Positions 26,030 through 36,454 of a stretch of 64,000 nt of DNA are shown in pieces. A program made the position numbers and the translations under genes. Origin of the DNA: Clostridia bacterium. Lineage in GTDB: Bacteria > Bacillota > Clostridia > Oscillospirales > Acutalibacteraceae. The notes under the pieces were generated by a model. It ran no database searches, was not told the DNA's origin, and saw only the letters and a program-made list of their open reading frames with translations. The stretch's first letter is position 1. The number at the start of each line of letters is the position of its first letter. The stretch covers positions 20,872 to 84,871 of the forward strand of contig JAFYGK010000029.1 in NCBI GenBank assembly GCA_017543285.1, given 5' to 3'.

Positions 26030-26527
26030 TTAAGCCTGCTTCATCAGAATTTCCCTGAAACGGCTGAAGTTATCAAGATCCACGACCCTGTAGGGAATGA
26101 TATAGACAAGCTCCTTTTGACCGGCCGGATATACCAAAAAGGTGCGCTGGCGTGAGCAGTCCTTTACGGTGCTTGTGCCGTCCAGCTTTATCTCGGTTTC
26201 GGGATCGACCCTGAGCAGTCCCGGCTGCACCGTCATGGAAACATGGCGGCTGTTTTCGGCCGCCTTTGCCGCCTCGGAAAAGGCCTTGCCCGGAACGATC
26301 CAGATGAGCGCGATAAGTATGACCGCGATGGGGATCAGTATCAGCGCCATGGTCATATATTTTTTGTCTATGGATATGTTGTAGCAGCAGATACCGATAA
26401 CGATCAAAAGCAAGACCGTGCGTATGACCTGCGGCAGACCCTTCGCCGGAACGGTCTTTGCGGCGCGCAGGCCGCGGTATAGCTCCTTGTCGGTGAGAGT
26501 GTAGTCGAGATTGAAATTGTCCTGCAT
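26030..26527 (-). CDS. YcxB-like membrane protein of unknown function
   Basis: The 165-residue product starts with a soluble part (about 1-30), has two adjacent transmembrane helices (about 37-52 and 58-80) and a C-terminal cytoplasmic domain ending VIPYRVVDL-type (actual IIPYRVVDLDNFSRF). The final stretch with KELVYIIPYR and FREILMK resembles the YcxB-like domain of Firmicutes, of unknown role. It lies 140 bp downstream of gyrB on the same strand and may be in the same transcript. The ribosome site is AGGAGG. Confidence 0.7.
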   Translation of the reverse strand: MQDNFNLDYTLTDKELYRGLRAAKTVPAKGLPQVIRTVLLLIVIGICCYNISIDKKYMTMALILIPIAVILIALIWIVPGKAFSEAAKAAENSRHVSMTVQPGLLRVDPETEIKLDGTSTVKDCSRQRTFLVYPAGQKELVYIIPYRVVDLDNFSRFREILMKQA

Positions 26528-26673
26528 AGGAAACCTCCTGTTGGAGTTTTAAAGATATAGTGACGCGCTTTGGCGCAAACCGCCGGCCGGATATCCGGAT
26601 CGTGCGTTTAGGGCTGAATATCCGGAAAAACCGGCACGGTGATCATTTGAAGACGGCGCGGATATGAAAACCG

Positions 26674-28617
26674 CTAAATATCTAGATCGGTAACATACTG
26701 CGCGTTGGTTTCTATAAATTCGCGGCGCGGCTCCACCTTGTCGCCCATAAGGATGCTGAATGCCTTGTCGGCGGCGGCGGCGTCCTCGACGTCGACGCGG
26801 AGCATTATTCTGTGCTCGGGATCCATAGTGGTTTTCCACAGATCCTCCGAGTTCATTTCGCCTAGACCCTTGAAACGCTTGATGACCGGCTCGCCGTCCA
26901 CCGTTGCCGAAAGGGCGTCGCGCTCCTCGTCGGTGTAGGCGTAGCCGATGGACTTTTTGCCCTTTTTCACCTCATAAAGCGGCGGCTGGGCGAGATAGAC
27001 GTGACCCTCCTCGATAAGCGGACGCATGAAGCGGAAGAAGAATGTCAGCAGCAGCGTTCTGATATGCGAGCCGTCCACATCGGCATCGGCCATAATTATT
27101 GTCTTGCCGTAGCGCAGCTTGGTTATGTCAAATTCCTCGCCTATTCCCGTGCCAAGAGCCATGACGACGGGCAGCAGCTTTTCGTTGTTGTAGATTTTGT
27201 CGAGCCTGGCCTTTTCCACGTTGAGCATCTTGCCCCAGAGCGGCAAAATCGCCTGATAGCGGCGGTCGCGTCCTCCGCAGGCGGAGCCTCCTGCCGAGTC
27301 GCCCTCGACGATGAAGATCTCTGTCATGGACGCGTCCTTGCTCTGGCAGTCGGACAGCTTGCCGGGCAGACCCGCGCCGCCCATCGCCGTCTTGCGTCGG
27401 ACAAGCTCCTTGGCGCGGCGGGCTGCTTCTCTGGCTGCCGCCGCCTGTGTCGCCTTGTCGAAAATTCCCCTTGCGACGGCGGGATTTTCCTCGAAATATT
27501 CCATCAGCTTATTGTAAACAAGCTGATCGACCATGGAGCGCATTTCGACCGAGCCCAGCTTCGCCTTGGTCTGTCCCTCGAACTGCGCTTCCTTTAATTT
27601 CACGCTGATTATCGCCGTCAGGCCCTCGCGCACGTCCTCGCCCGACAGCTTTTCCTCCTCCTTCAGGAGCTTGAATTTATGTCCGTAGTCGTTGAATACC
27701 CTTGTCAGCGCCGTTTTGAAGCCGGTCTCGTGGGTGCCGCCGTCGACCGTGTGGATATTGTTGGCAAAGGACATGATGAGAGCGCTGTAATCCATTGTGT
27801 ATTGCAGGGCGACCTCGGCTGTGGAATCGCCAGAAACGGAGGACAGATAAATGACCTCGTCGTTTATTACGTCGCTGCCCTTGTCCTTGTTGAGAAATTC
27901 GACATAGCTCTTTATGCCGCCCTCATAGTGCATGGTCTGTGTGACCGGTTCCCCGCCGCGGCGGTCGGTGAGGATTATGCGCGCTCCGGCGTTGAGGAAG
28001 GCCTGCTCGCGCAGACGGGTCAGCAGGATGTTGTAGCTGAAAACGGTGGTTTCATTAAAAATCTCGGGGTCGGGCTTGAACTCTATGACGGTGCCGGTTC
28101 TGTCGGTATCCCCGACAACGGTGAGATCGGTGACAATATCGCCGCGCGAATATTTCTGCTCATAAATGTGCTGGCCGTCGTATACCTTTACGGTCAGCCA
28201 TTCGCTCAGCGCGTTTACTACGCTCGCGCCAACGCCGTGCAGACCGCCGGAAACCTTGTAGCCGCTGCCGCCGAATTTGCCGCCCGCGTGCAGCACGGTG
28301 AAAACGACCGTGACCGCCGGCAGACCGGTCTGATGCTGAATACCAACGGGAATTCCGCGTCCGTCGTCGGATACGCGGATGATGTCGCCCGGGAGGATAT
28401 CCACCTCTATGTTGTCGCAGTAGCCGGCCAGAGCCTCGTCGATTGAGTTGTCGACTATCTCATAGACAAGGTGATGAAGGCCGCGCTCGCCTGTCGAGCC
28501 GATATACATGCCCGGGCGTTTGCGCACGGCTTCCAGTCCCTCGAGCACCTGAATCTGGTTTTCGTCGTATACCTCTTCTACGTTGTAGTTATTGGTGATT
28601 TGGTTGTTGTCCTGCAT
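26674..28617 (-). CDS. gyrB: DNA gyrase subunit B
   Basis: The 647-residue ATPase subunit of gyrase introduces negative supercoils together with GyrA, which is not in the window. The GHKL ATP-binding motifs are [22 protein letters not shown] and [14 protein letters not shown]. The Toprim part has [15 protein letters not shown] and [14 protein letters not shown]. The C-terminal signature ends with YVTDLDI. The length is typical of bacterial GyrB. It is next to remB, as in Bacillus, but recF, dnaN and dnaA are elsewhere. The ribosome site is AAGGA. Confidence 0.98.
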   Translation of the reverse strand: MQDNNQITNNYNVEEVYDENQIQVLEGLEAVRKRPGMYIGSTGERGLHHLVYEIVDNSIDEALAGYCDNIEVDILPGDIIRVSDDGRGIPVGIQHQTGLPAVTVVFTVLHAGGKFGGSGYKVSGGLHGVGASVVNALSEWLTVKVYDGQHIYEQKYSRGDIVTDLTVVGDTDRTGTVIEFKPDPEIFNETTVFSYNILLTRLREQAFLNAGARIILTDRRGGEPVTQTMHYEGGIKSYVEFLNKDKGSDVINDEVIYLSSVSGDSTAEVALQYTMDYSALIMSFANNIHTVDGGTHETGFKTALTRVFNDYGHKFKLLKEEEKLSGEDVREGLTAIISVKLKEAQFEGQTKAKLGSVEMRSMVDQLVYNKLMEYFEENPAVARGIFDKATQAAAAREAARRAKELVRRKTAMGGAGLPGKLSDCQSKDASMTEIFIVEGDSAGGSACGGRDRRYQAILPLWGKMLNVEKARLDKIYNNEKLLPVVMALGTGIGEEFDITKLRYGKTIIMADADVDGSHIRTLLLTFFFRFMRPLIEEGHVYLAQPPLYEVKKGKKSIGYAYTDEERDALSATVDGEPVIKRFKGLGEMNSEDLWKTTMDPEHRIMLRVDVEDAAAADKAFSILMGDKVEPRREFIETNAQYVTDLDI

Positions 28618-28758
28618 GTAATTAGTCCTTTGCTGTAGAATAAATGAAAAGAAATATCGGTGAACGGTTAAAAATGTCGGCGCCGGAGCCGGCGGCGGTT
28701 TTCGTCCGGATCGCGGAGGGAGCCCCGTTATGCTGGCTTCGTCGTCCGCTGGACGCGC

Positions 28759-29025
28759 TCACATACGATTCGCTCCGCTCTTCACCCTCTTTAATAACGT
28801 GCCCGGCGATATCTGACTAAGGTAAACCGTGTCGTTTCCCTTTATGTCGCGGCACAGTATAAACGACTTCGGCAGCTCCTGTCCGACGGCGACAATACTG
28901 CCGGCAAGCTGCCGGCGCCGCAGGAAATCCCTTGTTCTGACCGAGACGGTCGAGGAATCCAGATCGAATATTCCGATGATGTCGTCGGTTTTGATAAGGC
29001 GGTCCTGCCCGATGTGCAGATACAT
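28759..29025 (-). CDS. remB: RemB/YaaB-family small regulator (extracellular matrix regulator type)
   Basis: The 88-residue protein has the conserved DUF370-like start MYLHIGQD and continues TDDIIGIFDLDSSTVS. Its family member YaaB/RemB in Bacillus lies between recF and gyrB. Here it is upstream of gyrB on the same strand with 140 bp between them. The role of RemB is thought to be in regulating biofilm matrix genes along with RemA; direct activity here is unknown. The start at 29025 has GGGAGGG just before it; a longer frame upstream lacks a ribosome site. Confidence 0.88.
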   Translation of the reverse strand: MYLHIGQDRLIKTDDIIGIFDLDSSTVSVRTRDFLRRRQLAGSIVAVGQELPKSFILCRDIKGNDTVYLSQISPGTLLKRVKSGANRM

Positions 29026-29559
29026 AGACCCTCCCTGGGATTCAGCCTTTGTGCTTATATATAATAAGGTGTGCATTAAGTCATTGTTATTATACCACAA
29101 ACCGAAATAAAAAGCTACTTTAAAACGGTAATTTTTTGTTCTCCGTCCGCTGATACCGCGGCTTTCCTAAGAGCAATAACGCCGCCGGGCAAAACATTAA
29201 TATTTCTTAATAATCAGTTAAAAAAATATAAATAAAACTTGCGTTATAAGGCGTAAAATATAAATGAAGGATTCCGACCGACCGGTCGGTCGGTTATTGT
29301 CGAATCGGGCCGGCAGCCTTTTTGTCAACATCGGTATACTTCTTCACGATTATTGATCCGGAAAAACAGCAATCCGGATAGCGCTTGATAACTAATGAAT
29401 AACAAGAATCGTCGGAGCGCCGGCATGCCGGCGCCTGGGGTATCCTTTGCACGGGCAAGGGAGCAAATCTTCCGCTCCATCCTGCCTGTCCTTACCCTCT
29501 CAGCTTTTCTTTAAAATCATCCTTGCTCCATATATCATCTTATCATCCGGAGGTTTTCA
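29026..29559. other. Regulatory region between remB and the RND pump gene
   Basis: This 534-bp divergent region holds the remB promoter side and a leader of over 250 bp before the pump. It includes the 20-bp TetR-type palindrome at 29274-29293 and an 18-bp perfect palindrome GCGCCGGCATGCCGGCGC at 29417-29434. I see no gene. Confidence 0.7.
29274..29293. promoter_or_regulatory. TetR/AcrR-type operator palindrome
   Basis: CCGACCGACCGGTCGGTCGG is a perfect 20-bp palindrome with nested direct and inverted GACCG units, the usual form for TetR-family operators. It lies downstream of AT-rich promoter-like sequence and upstream of the RND pump, whose next gene encodes a TetR-family regulator. Confidence 0.8.
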
Positions 29560-32500
29560 ATGTCTGCCTTAAGCGTCAAAAAGCCTTACACCGTCATAGT
29601 CGCGGTACTGCTCGTCGTAATTCTGGGTATAGTCTCTCTGTTCAACATGCAGACCGACCTGATACCCTCATTCAATCTGCCTTACGCCATTGTCATAACG
29701 ACATATCCCGGCGCTTCGCCCGAGCAGGTGGAAACGGCCGTCACCGACGTTATCGAGCAGTCGCTCGCTTCGGTCAGCCGCCTGCAGGAGATTTCCAGCA
29801 CGTCCAACGAAAATTATTCCATGGTCACGCTGCAGTTCACCGATGAAACGAACCTCGACTACGCTGCGGTTGAAATAAGGGAAAACCTCGACAGGATCGC
29901 CGGGTATCTGCCCGAAAACGCGGGCGACCCGACTATTATGAAGATAAACCCCAACATTATCCCCCTCATGGTGGCGTCCGCAGACATGGACGGCGCCGAT
30001 CGCGTCGAAACAACCAATATTGTCAACGACAAGGTGCTCCCCGCCCTCAAAAGCGTCGAGGGCGTAGCTTCGGTAAGCGCGACCGGTCTTGTGGAGCGCA
30101 GCGTAAATGTGACGGTAAGCCAGGAAAAAATAGACAGCATCAACAAAAGAATACTCAGGAAGGTGGACAGCCAGCTTGCCGACGCTCAGGATGAGCTGGA
30201 CAACGCCCAATCGGAGATAGACAATGGCTATGACGAACTGTCGTCCCAGAGAAGGACCCGGATGAACGCCGTTTCAAGCGCGGAAAAGGCTCTCAGCAAG
30301 GGCAGAACGCAGATGAAGAACGCCAAAAAGGAGCTGGATGCAAACAGCGCCAAGGTTGATTCGGCGCTGGAGCAGGCGCAGGCGGGATTGGACGAGATCA
30401 ACAATAACCTTCCTCAGCTTCAGGCCGCAAAGCTTATGGCCGACGAAAACGCCGACGCCCTTCATGAAGCGCTTGTCCGTGCGAAGGAGGCGGTCGATTC
30501 GGCGGAGGAGCCCTCGGCCGAGCTGTTAAACGCGCTGGACGAGGCGCAGAAGCTCTATGACGCCGCTCAGGAGCGCAGGAATGAGCTCGGCTCCAGCGTG
30601 GAGCAGCTCACCGCTCAGAAGGCCGAGCTTGAGGCGACTATAACCGCGCTTAAGGACAGCAAAGCCGAAATTGAAAAGGGCTATGAGCAGTACAGGGCGG
30701 GGGAATCCAAGCTGAAGCAGCAGGAAGCTCAGCTTGCCAGCGGCAAAAAGCAGCTTACCTCCGCGCTCGACAGCGCCAAGAAAAAGCTCGACTCAGCGCA
30801 GTCCGAGCTTGACGACGCAATGGAGGAATTTGAAGCAAAGCGCGACGAGGCCATAAAAAAGGCCGATATGGAGGGTGTTATCACCGCCGAGCTTGTCACC
30901 TCTCTTATAAACGCGCAGAATATTTCATATCCCGCCGGATATGTTCAGGACGGCGACGAGAGTTATGTCGTGCGCGTCGGAGACAAAATAGAAAGCGAAC
31001 AGGCTCTCAGGCAAATGCCCCTTCTGTCGCTGGATGAGCTGGAAATGGATATTGTCCTCAACGATGTCGCTGACGTGGAGATAACCGACAACACCGACGA
31101 TACCGTGACCAAGGTAAACGGCAACGAGGCTATCCTCATCACGATGCAAAAGCAGAACGAGTATTCCACCGCCGAGGTAGCCAAGGGCGTCCGCGCAAAA
31201 ATGGAGCAGCTTACCTCCGAAAACAAGGGGCTGAACATGACTGCGCTGATGGACCAGGGCGTTTATGTAGATATTATTATAAGGTCGGTGTTCCAGAACC
31301 TGATCTACGGCGCCATTCTCGCCATAATCATACTTATACTGTTCCTGAGAGACTGGAAGATAACATTTGTAATAGCCCTCTCCATCCCGATAAGCCTTAT
31401 ATTCGCCATCGTGCTGATGTATTTTTCGGGGGTCACGCTGAACCTCATATCCATGTCGGGTCTCGCGCTCGCCGTCGGTATGCTGGTGGACAATTCCATA
31501 GTGGTGATCGAAAATATATACCGAATGAGACAGGAGGGCAAGTCGGCGCGTGACGCTGCGATCTACGGCGCAAAGCAGGTCGCGGGCGCTATCATCTCGT
31601 CAACGCTGACGACATGCGCGGTATTTCTGCCCATTGTCTTCACAAAGGGCATAACAAAGCAGCTCTTCACCGACATGGGCCTCACGATCACCTACGCGCT
31701 GCTGGCGTCGCTGATCATAGCTCTCTCCTTCGTTCCCATGGCGTGCTCGGGCGCTCTTAACCGCTCCGAGCCGAAGCAGCACAGACTCTTCGATAAATTC
31801 TGCGACTGGTACGGCAGGGTGCTTTCATGGTGTCTCAGGGTAAAATGGGTACCGCTGACGCTCGCCCTCTCGCTGTTCGCCGTTTCAATAATCGGCGCCA
31901 TGAATATGGGCACGCAGTTTTTCCCGCAGATGCAGGGCGACCAGATGGCGGTCACCCTCAAAATGGACGACGAAATGAAGTTTGAGGAGCAGGCCGAGCT
32001 TGCCGTAAACGCTGCCGAAAGGATCAGGGGCGTTGACGGCGTCACGGCCGTGGGACTTTCCATGACCGATTCCTCGGGCGGCGGCCTTTCGTCCTCCGCC
32101 GCGATGGTGGTCAGTTTCGCGACAAGGGTAAGAGGAAGCGGAACCTCGCTTTATGTTCTGCTCGATCCCGACAGAAGCCGCGGCTTCTATGAGATAAAGG
32201 ACGACATACTGAACAGGCTGTCGGACATCGGCTGCGAGGTCTCGGTGTCCGGCCAGAGCATGGATATATCCATGCTGACCGGTTCGGGCGTATCCATAAG
32301 CATTTTCGGCAGAGATCTGGATAAGCTGCAGGAGGCAGCAAAGGATCTGGCCGGAAAGATAAGCAAAATAGAGGGCACGAAGGATGTTTCCGACGGCTTC
32401 GAGCAGCCGGCAAAAGAGATACGCGTAACGGTAGATAAGCAAAAAGCGCTTAAAAACGGCCTCACGACCGGCGAAATATATGCGCAGCTTGCCGATTATC

Positions 32501-33633
32501 TCAAGGCGAAATCATCGGTCGCGACGCTGACCTTTGACGACGAGGATTATCCGGTAATGGTGACCTCCGAGCTTGACGATGAGATCGATCTCGAATACAT
32601 CAGGTGGTGTTACCTTACCACAAGGGACGGCAAGGACGTTCGCATAGGCACGGTCGCTGATATAGATACCGCCGACGGCTACACAAAAATAGACCACGAA
32701 TCGCAGCAGAGATATGTCACGGTCACGGCGGGAATCGCCGACGGCTATAACGTCGGCAAGGTCAGCAGCGAAATAAACAGGCTGCTGGAAGGATACCGGC
32801 CGCCAAACGGAATGACTGTAAAGGCGGACGGCGAGAACGAAGCCATCGTCGAAGCCCTGCAGAATATTCTGCTCATGCTTGCCATGGCGGTCGCCTTTGT
32901 ATATCTCATCATGGCGGCGCAGTTCCAGTCGCTGAAAATGCCATTTATCGTGCTGTTCACCCTGCCGCTTGCCTTCACCGGAGCGTGGATCGCGCTGACG
33001 ATAGCCGGATTCGATCTGTCCGTCATCGCCGCGGTCGGTATGGTGCTTCTCGTTGGCGTTGTCGTCAACAACGGCATCGTCTTTGTGGATTACGTAAACC
33101 AGCTCCGCGAGGGCGGCATGAAAAAGCGCGACGCCCTTGTGCTAACCGGCAAGACAAGACTGCGCCCGATCCTTATGACGGCTCTGACAACGATAATCTC
33201 GATGATAACAATGGTCATTGGCGTAGGCAGCGGCACCGAAATGGTGCAGCCCATGGCGGTTACCGTGCTCGGCGGCCTGATCTACGCTACTATGCTGACG
33301 CTGATCATAGTTCCTGTTATATACGATCTGTTTAATAAAGAGAATTATAAACGCACGGGAATTTTTGCCGGACTTGTCAGAGGCAGCACAGACAAAAACT
33401 TCCGCATGAACGCCGACGGCACGTCCACTATACTGGACGGCGGCCGGACAGGACAAGCGCCGATCGAAAGCATAGGGCAAGCGGAACATGCCCCCGTCGG
33501 CGGCGCCCGTGACCATGCCGCGGAATACGACGCCGATGAAATCCGTAACGACATAAGCAGCGGACGAAACGAGGAGCTTTCTTTCAGGCTTGACGATATG
33601 AACGGAGATGAGAACAATGACGGTCAGCAGTGA
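29560..33633 (+). CDS. RND-family efflux transporter with an inserted coiled coil
   Basis: The 1357-residue permease belongs to the HAE1/AcrB-like group (Gram-positive SwrC type). The N-terminal helix, the porter-type LQFTDETNLDYAAVEIRENL and two six-helix membrane blocks (about 570-760 and 1100-1280) are clear, with the proton-relay region ISMSGLALAVGMLVDNSIVV in the first block. Unlike AcrB, about 240 residues (195-435) inserted in the first porter domain are heptad-rich and almost only A, K, E, D, Q, L and S: a long antiparallel coiled coil. It may act as a fused adaptor across the cell wall; no adaptor or outer-membrane gene is nearby. The C-terminal 80 residues are polar and low complexity. 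The gene overlaps the TetR gene by 17 bp. Confidence 0.9.
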   Translation: MSALSVKKPYTVIVAVLLVVILGIVSLFNMQTDLIPSFNLPYAIVITTYPGASPEQVETAVTDVIEQSLASVSRLQEISSTSNENYSMVTLQFTDETNLDYAAVEIRENLDRIAGYLPENAGDPTIMKINPNIIPLMVASADMDGADRVETTNIVNDKVLPALKSVEGVASVSATGLVERSVNVTVSQEKIDSINKRILRKVDSQLADAQDELDNAQSEIDNGYDELSSQRRTRMNAVSSAEKALSKGRTQMKNAKKELDANSAKVDSALEQAQAGLDEINNNLPQLQAAKLMADENADALHEALVRAKEAVDSAEEPSAELLNALDEAQKLYDAAQERRNELGSSVEQLTAQKAELEATITALKDSKAEIEKGYEQYRAGESKLKQQEAQLASGKKQLTSALDSAKKKLDSAQSELDDAMEEFEAKRDEAIKKADMEGVITAELVTSLINAQNISYPAGYVQDGDESYVVRVGDKIESEQALRQMPLLSLDELEMDIVLNDVADVEITDNTDDTVTKVNGNEAILITMQKQNEYSTAEVAKGVRAKMEQLTSENKGLNMTALMDQGVYVDIIIRSVFQNLIYGAILAIIILILFLRDWKITFVIALSIPISLIFAIVLMYFSGVTLNLISMSGLALAVGMLVDNSIVVIENIYRMRQEGKSARDAAIYGAKQVAGAIISSTLTTCAVFLPIVFTKGITKQLFTDMGLTITYALLASLIIALSFVPMACSGALNRSEPKQHRLFDKFCDWYGRVLSWCLRVKWVPLTLALSLFAVSIIGAMNMGTQFFPQMQGDQMAVTLKMDDEMKFEEQAELAVNAAERIRGVDGVTAVGLSMTDSSGGGLSSSAAMVVSFATRVRGSGTSLYVLLDPDRSRGFYEIKDDILNRLSDIGCEVSVSGQSMDISMLTGSGVSISIFGRDLDKLQEAAKDLAGKISKIEGTKDVSDGFEQPAKEIRVTVDKQKALKNGLTTGEIYAQLADYLKAKSSVATLTFDDEDYPVMVTSELDDEIDLEYIRWCYLTTRDGKDVRIGTVADIDTADGYTKIDHESQQRYVTVTAGIADGYNVGKVSSEINRLLEGYRPPNGMTVKADGENEAIVEALQNILLMLAMAVAFVYLIMAAQFQSLKMPFIVLFTLPLAFTGAWIALTIAGFDLSVIAAVGMVLLVGVVVNNGIVFVDYVNQLREGGMKKRDALVLTGKTRLRPILMTALTTIISMITMVIGVGSGTEMVQPMAVTVLGGLIYATMLTLIIVPVIYDLFNKENYKRTGIFAGLVRGSTDKNFRMNADGTSTILDGGRTGQAPIESIGQAEHAPVGGARDHAAEYDADEIRNDISSGRNEELSFRLDDMNGDENNDGQQ

Positions 33634-34264
33634 GAATATGTCCGCCGTTTTGCCCGGCGCTGCGAAAAACGCCGCCGGCGACAAAACCGTGCTGCTTTTT
33701 GACGCGGCGATCTCGCTTCTTCAGGAGGGTCTTCCCGTGCACGAGATCAAGATGTCGGATATCGCAAGGCGCGCCGGAATCGGCAAGGGCACGATTTATG
33801 ACTATTTTGAAAGCAAGGAACAGCTTATACACAAGGCTAAGATATATGCCATAGACTGCCTTACCGACGAAGTGGCGCGGGCCGTAGGCACAAAGGACGA
33901 TTTCGGCTCAAAGGTTCACGAGTTTATCATCAGTCTGACCGGCAAGGCGGCCGAAAACGGCATTTTGTTCCAGAGCATAGCCAAGCACGACGTTCCGGCA
34001 ATGCTCATGCAGGAGTGTTCCCCTCAGGATGATTACCGGGGAATAATCGAAAAATGGCTGGTCATAGTCAACGGGCTGGTCAGGAGCGCGCTGACCGACG
34101 GCATAATAATGCGCGAGCCGAATGTGTATAAAACCCACGTCGCCGTGCTGTCTCTGGTTGTTACCTCCTTCATGTACTGCAGGAACCCGGCGCGCTACGA
34201 GGATGTGACGCAGGAGGATATGATTAAAACTGCTACAGAGAATTTCGGAAAGATGCTTGGTTAA
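33617..34264 (+). CDS. TetR/AcrR-family regulator of the RND pump
   Basis: The 215-residue protein has the N-terminal TetR helix-turn-helix (EIKMSDIARRAGIGKGTIY, then DYFESKEQL). The C-terminal ligand domain has no family I can name. It follows the pump gene with overlap, and a TetR-type palindrome lies in the pump's promoter region, so autoregulated repression of pump and regulator is the simple reading. The start ATG at 33617 lies 9 nt after GGAG; an ATG at 33608 has poorer spacing. A terminator follows at once. Confidence 0.9.
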   Translation: MTVSSENMSAVLPGAAKNAAGDKTVLLFDAAISLLQEGLPVHEIKMSDIARRAGIGKGTIYDYFESKEQLIHKAKIYAIDCLTDEVARAVGTKDDFGSKVHEFIISLTGKAAENGILFQSIAKHDVPAMLMQECSPQDDYRGIIEKWLVIVNGLVRSALTDGIIMREPNVYKTHVAVLSLVVTSFMYCRNPARYEDVTQEDMIKTATENFGKMLG

Positions 34265-34292
34265 AAAAAGGCGGCCGTCGCCGCCTTTTTTT
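34263..34292 (+). terminator. Terminator of the RND pump-TetR operon
   Basis: AAAGGCGGC/GCCGCCTTT hairpin with a seven-T tail, overlapping the tetR stop. Confidence 0.93.
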
Positions 34293-34358
34293 AACCTCTG
34301 TACTTCTCCCCTCTTTTCTGCTATAATATATTAGAAAAAACAATTGCCGGGGAAAAGT

Positions 34359-35039
34359 ATGACCACAACACTTATTTTTGTCCGTCATTGCGAGGCGGAC
34401 GGAAACATCAACCGGGTATTTCACGGGCACACCGATTCACAGATAAGCGAAAACGGAAGACGGCAGCTTTTACTGCTGTCCGATCGTTTCAAAAGCGTCC
34501 GGTTCGACCGGATCTGCTCCAGCCCGCTCATCCGCGCCATGCTGACCGCGCAGGCGGTAAACAGCTCGCTCATGCTGCCGATAGAACCCTGCGGCGGTCT
34601 CATCGAGATAAACGGCGGACACTGGGAAGGGAAACGCTGGCGTGATCTGCCCTTCCTTTATCCGCAGGAATCCTATGACTGGGCGAAGGCTCCGCACAAT
34701 TTCTCGCCCGAAGGCGGCGAGAGCATGAGACGGCTGCGCGAGAGGATCTCGCGGACCGCTGCCGATATCGCCGGGCGCAACACCGGAAAAACAATAGTGT
34801 GCGTGTCCCACGGATGCGCCATACGCAACCTCATCTGCTGGGCAAAGGGTATGCCCATCGAACGGCTCGATGAAGTGCCGTGGGGCGAAAACACCGCCGT
34901 CAGCATATTGGAGTTTGACGAACATATGCGTCCCGGACTGGTTCTGGAGAACGACTGCTCTCACCTCAGCGACGAGGTAAAGACCCTCGCCAGACAGGAC
35001 TGGTGGAAGAAGGACAAGCTGGAAGAAATGTTTTATTAA
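34359..35039 (+). CDS. Histidine phosphatase family protein (phosphoglycerate mutase-like)
   Basis: The 226-residue protein has the phosphohistidine signature FVRHCEADGN with the catalytic His at 10 (the usual RHG is RHC here), a second His in VSHGCAIRN, and Arg and Glu residues in between. It resembles alpha-ribazole or acid phosphatases as well as phosphoglycerate mutase-like proteins; the exact substrate is not clear. The ATG at 34359 follows GGGGA, and an in-frame ATG 15 bp earlier is less likely. Confidence 0.85.
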   Translation: MTTTLIFVRHCEADGNINRVFHGHTDSQISENGRRQLLLLSDRFKSVRFDRICSSPLIRAMLTAQAVNSSLMLPIEPCGGLIEINGGHWEGKRWRDLPFLYPQESYDWAKAPHNFSPEGGESMRRLRERISRTAADIAGRNTGKTIVCVSHGCAIRNLICWAKGMPIERLDEVPWGENTAVSILEFDEHMRPGLVLENDCSHLSDEVKTLARQDWWKKDKLEEMFY

Positions 35040-35099
35040 CGGGCGGGTTTTTTCCTGCCTCAGACAGAATAAAAACAGCGGAGAATGGAGGTCTTTTTT

Positions 35100-36347
35100 A
35101 TGACAACACTGACTCAAATCGGTCAAAACGCAAAATCGGCGGCGCGTGCGCTGTCAGTAGCTTCATCCTCACAGAAAAACGCGGCCCTGCTCGCCGTTGC
35201 CGACGCGATCGAGGCGCGTCAAAATGAAATAATCGCCGCGAATAAAACCGATCTGCAAAATGCCGTCCGAAACGGCATGTCTCAGGCCATGCAGGACAGG
35301 CTCGCACTGAACGAAGGCCGTATTAAGGGAATGGCCGACGGCGTGCGGCAGGTTGCGGCGCTGGGCGATCCCGTCGGAAGGACCCTTTCCGGCTCGACTC
35401 TCTACAACGGGATGAAAATGACAAAGATCACCGTGCCCATCGGCGTTATCGGGATAATCTTCGAGTCGCGCCCCAACGTCACCTCCGACGCGGCGGCGCT
35501 TTGTCTTAAATCGGGCAACGCCTGCATCCTTCGCGGAGGCAGCGACGCGATCAATTCCAACATCGCCATCGCCGGTATCATGCGCGGCGCCATAGAATCG
35601 GCAGGGCTTCCCGCCGACTGCGTATCCCTCATAGAGGACACGGACCGCGCGACGGCAACCGGGCTTATGCGTCTCAACGAATATGTCGACTGTCTTATCC
35701 CCCGAGGCGGCGCCGGACTCATCCGCTCGGTCGTCCAGAACGCCACCGTTCCGGTGATCGAAACCGGCGTGGGCAACTGCCATATATATGTAGAAGGCTC
35801 GGCGGACGCCGACATGGCGGCCAATATAATCTTCAATGCCAAGACACAGCGCCCGTCGGTCTGCAACGCCTGCGAGAGTCTTCTTGTTGACGAAAACATA
35901 GCAGAGGAGGCTCTGCCCAAAATCGCCGCAAGACTGGCTGAGAAAAACGTCGAGATCCGCGGATGCGAAAAAACCCGCGCCATCCTCAAAAACGCAAAGG
36001 AAGCGACAGAAGAGGACTACGCAAAGGAATTTCTCGATTATATTATTTCCGTGAAGGTGGTCAAAAATATCGACGAGGCCCTCGATCATATTGCGAAATA
36101 CTCCACCGGACACAGCGAAAGCATAATAACGCGCGACTTTGAAGCGTCGCAGAGATTCGTCCGCTCGGTGGACAGCGCGGCAGTTTACGTCAACGCGTCC
36201 ACAAGGTTTACCGACGGCGGAGAATTCGGTCTCGGCGCCGAGATAGGAATATCCACCCAGAAGCTGCACGCCAGAGGACCGATGGGTCTGAATGAGCTGG
36301 TCAGCTATAAGTATGTCGTGCTGGGCGACGGCCAGATAAGAGAATAA
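35100..36347 (+). CDS. proA: Glutamate-5-semialdehyde dehydrogenase (gamma-glutamyl phosphate reductase)
   Basis: The 415-residue NADPH-dependent enzyme reduces gamma-glutamyl phosphate in proline synthesis. The catalytic Cys is in [10 protein letters not shown] (about 258-262), with the NADP-binding part in [17 protein letters not shown] and [12 protein letters not shown]. The next gene is proB, so the pair is proA-proB, the reverse of the usual order. The ATG at 35100 follows GGAGG by 7 nt; an in-frame ATG 15 bp upstream overlaps the ribosome site and is rejected. Confidence 0.97.
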   Translation: MTTLTQIGQNAKSAARALSVASSSQKNAALLAVADAIEARQNEIIAANKTDLQNAVRNGMSQAMQDRLALNEGRIKGMADGVRQVAALGDPVGRTLSGSTLYNGMKMTKITVPIGVIGIIFESRPNVTSDAAALCLKSGNACILRGGSDAINSNIAIAGIMRGAIESAGLPADCVSLIEDTDRATATGLMRLNEYVDCLIPRGGAGLIRSVVQNATVPVIETGVGNCHIYVEGSADADMAANIIFNAKTQRPSVCNACESLLVDENIAEEALPKIAARLAEKNVEIRGCEKTRAILKNAKEATEEDYAKEFLDYIISVKVVKNIDEALDHIAKYSTGHSESIITRDFEASQRFVRSVDSAAVYVNASTRFTDGGEFGLGAEIGISTQKLHARGPMGLNELVSYKYVVLGDGQIRE

Positions 36348-36349
36348 AA

Positions 36350-36388
36350 AAGGCGGGGAACCCGCCGGGCCGCCTTCGGTTTTCTCTT
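36350..36388 (+). terminator. Possible terminator after proA
   Basis: AAGGCGG/CCGCCTT with an inner GGCGGG/CCCGCC alternative, followed by a T-rich stretch. Partial readthrough into proB is possible. Confidence 0.5.
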
Positions 36389-36454
36389 TCCATTTTCAGT
36401 TAAAATAACCCGTTAATTCAAAAAACCAAATGATGATTAAGGAATCGCTTGAAA

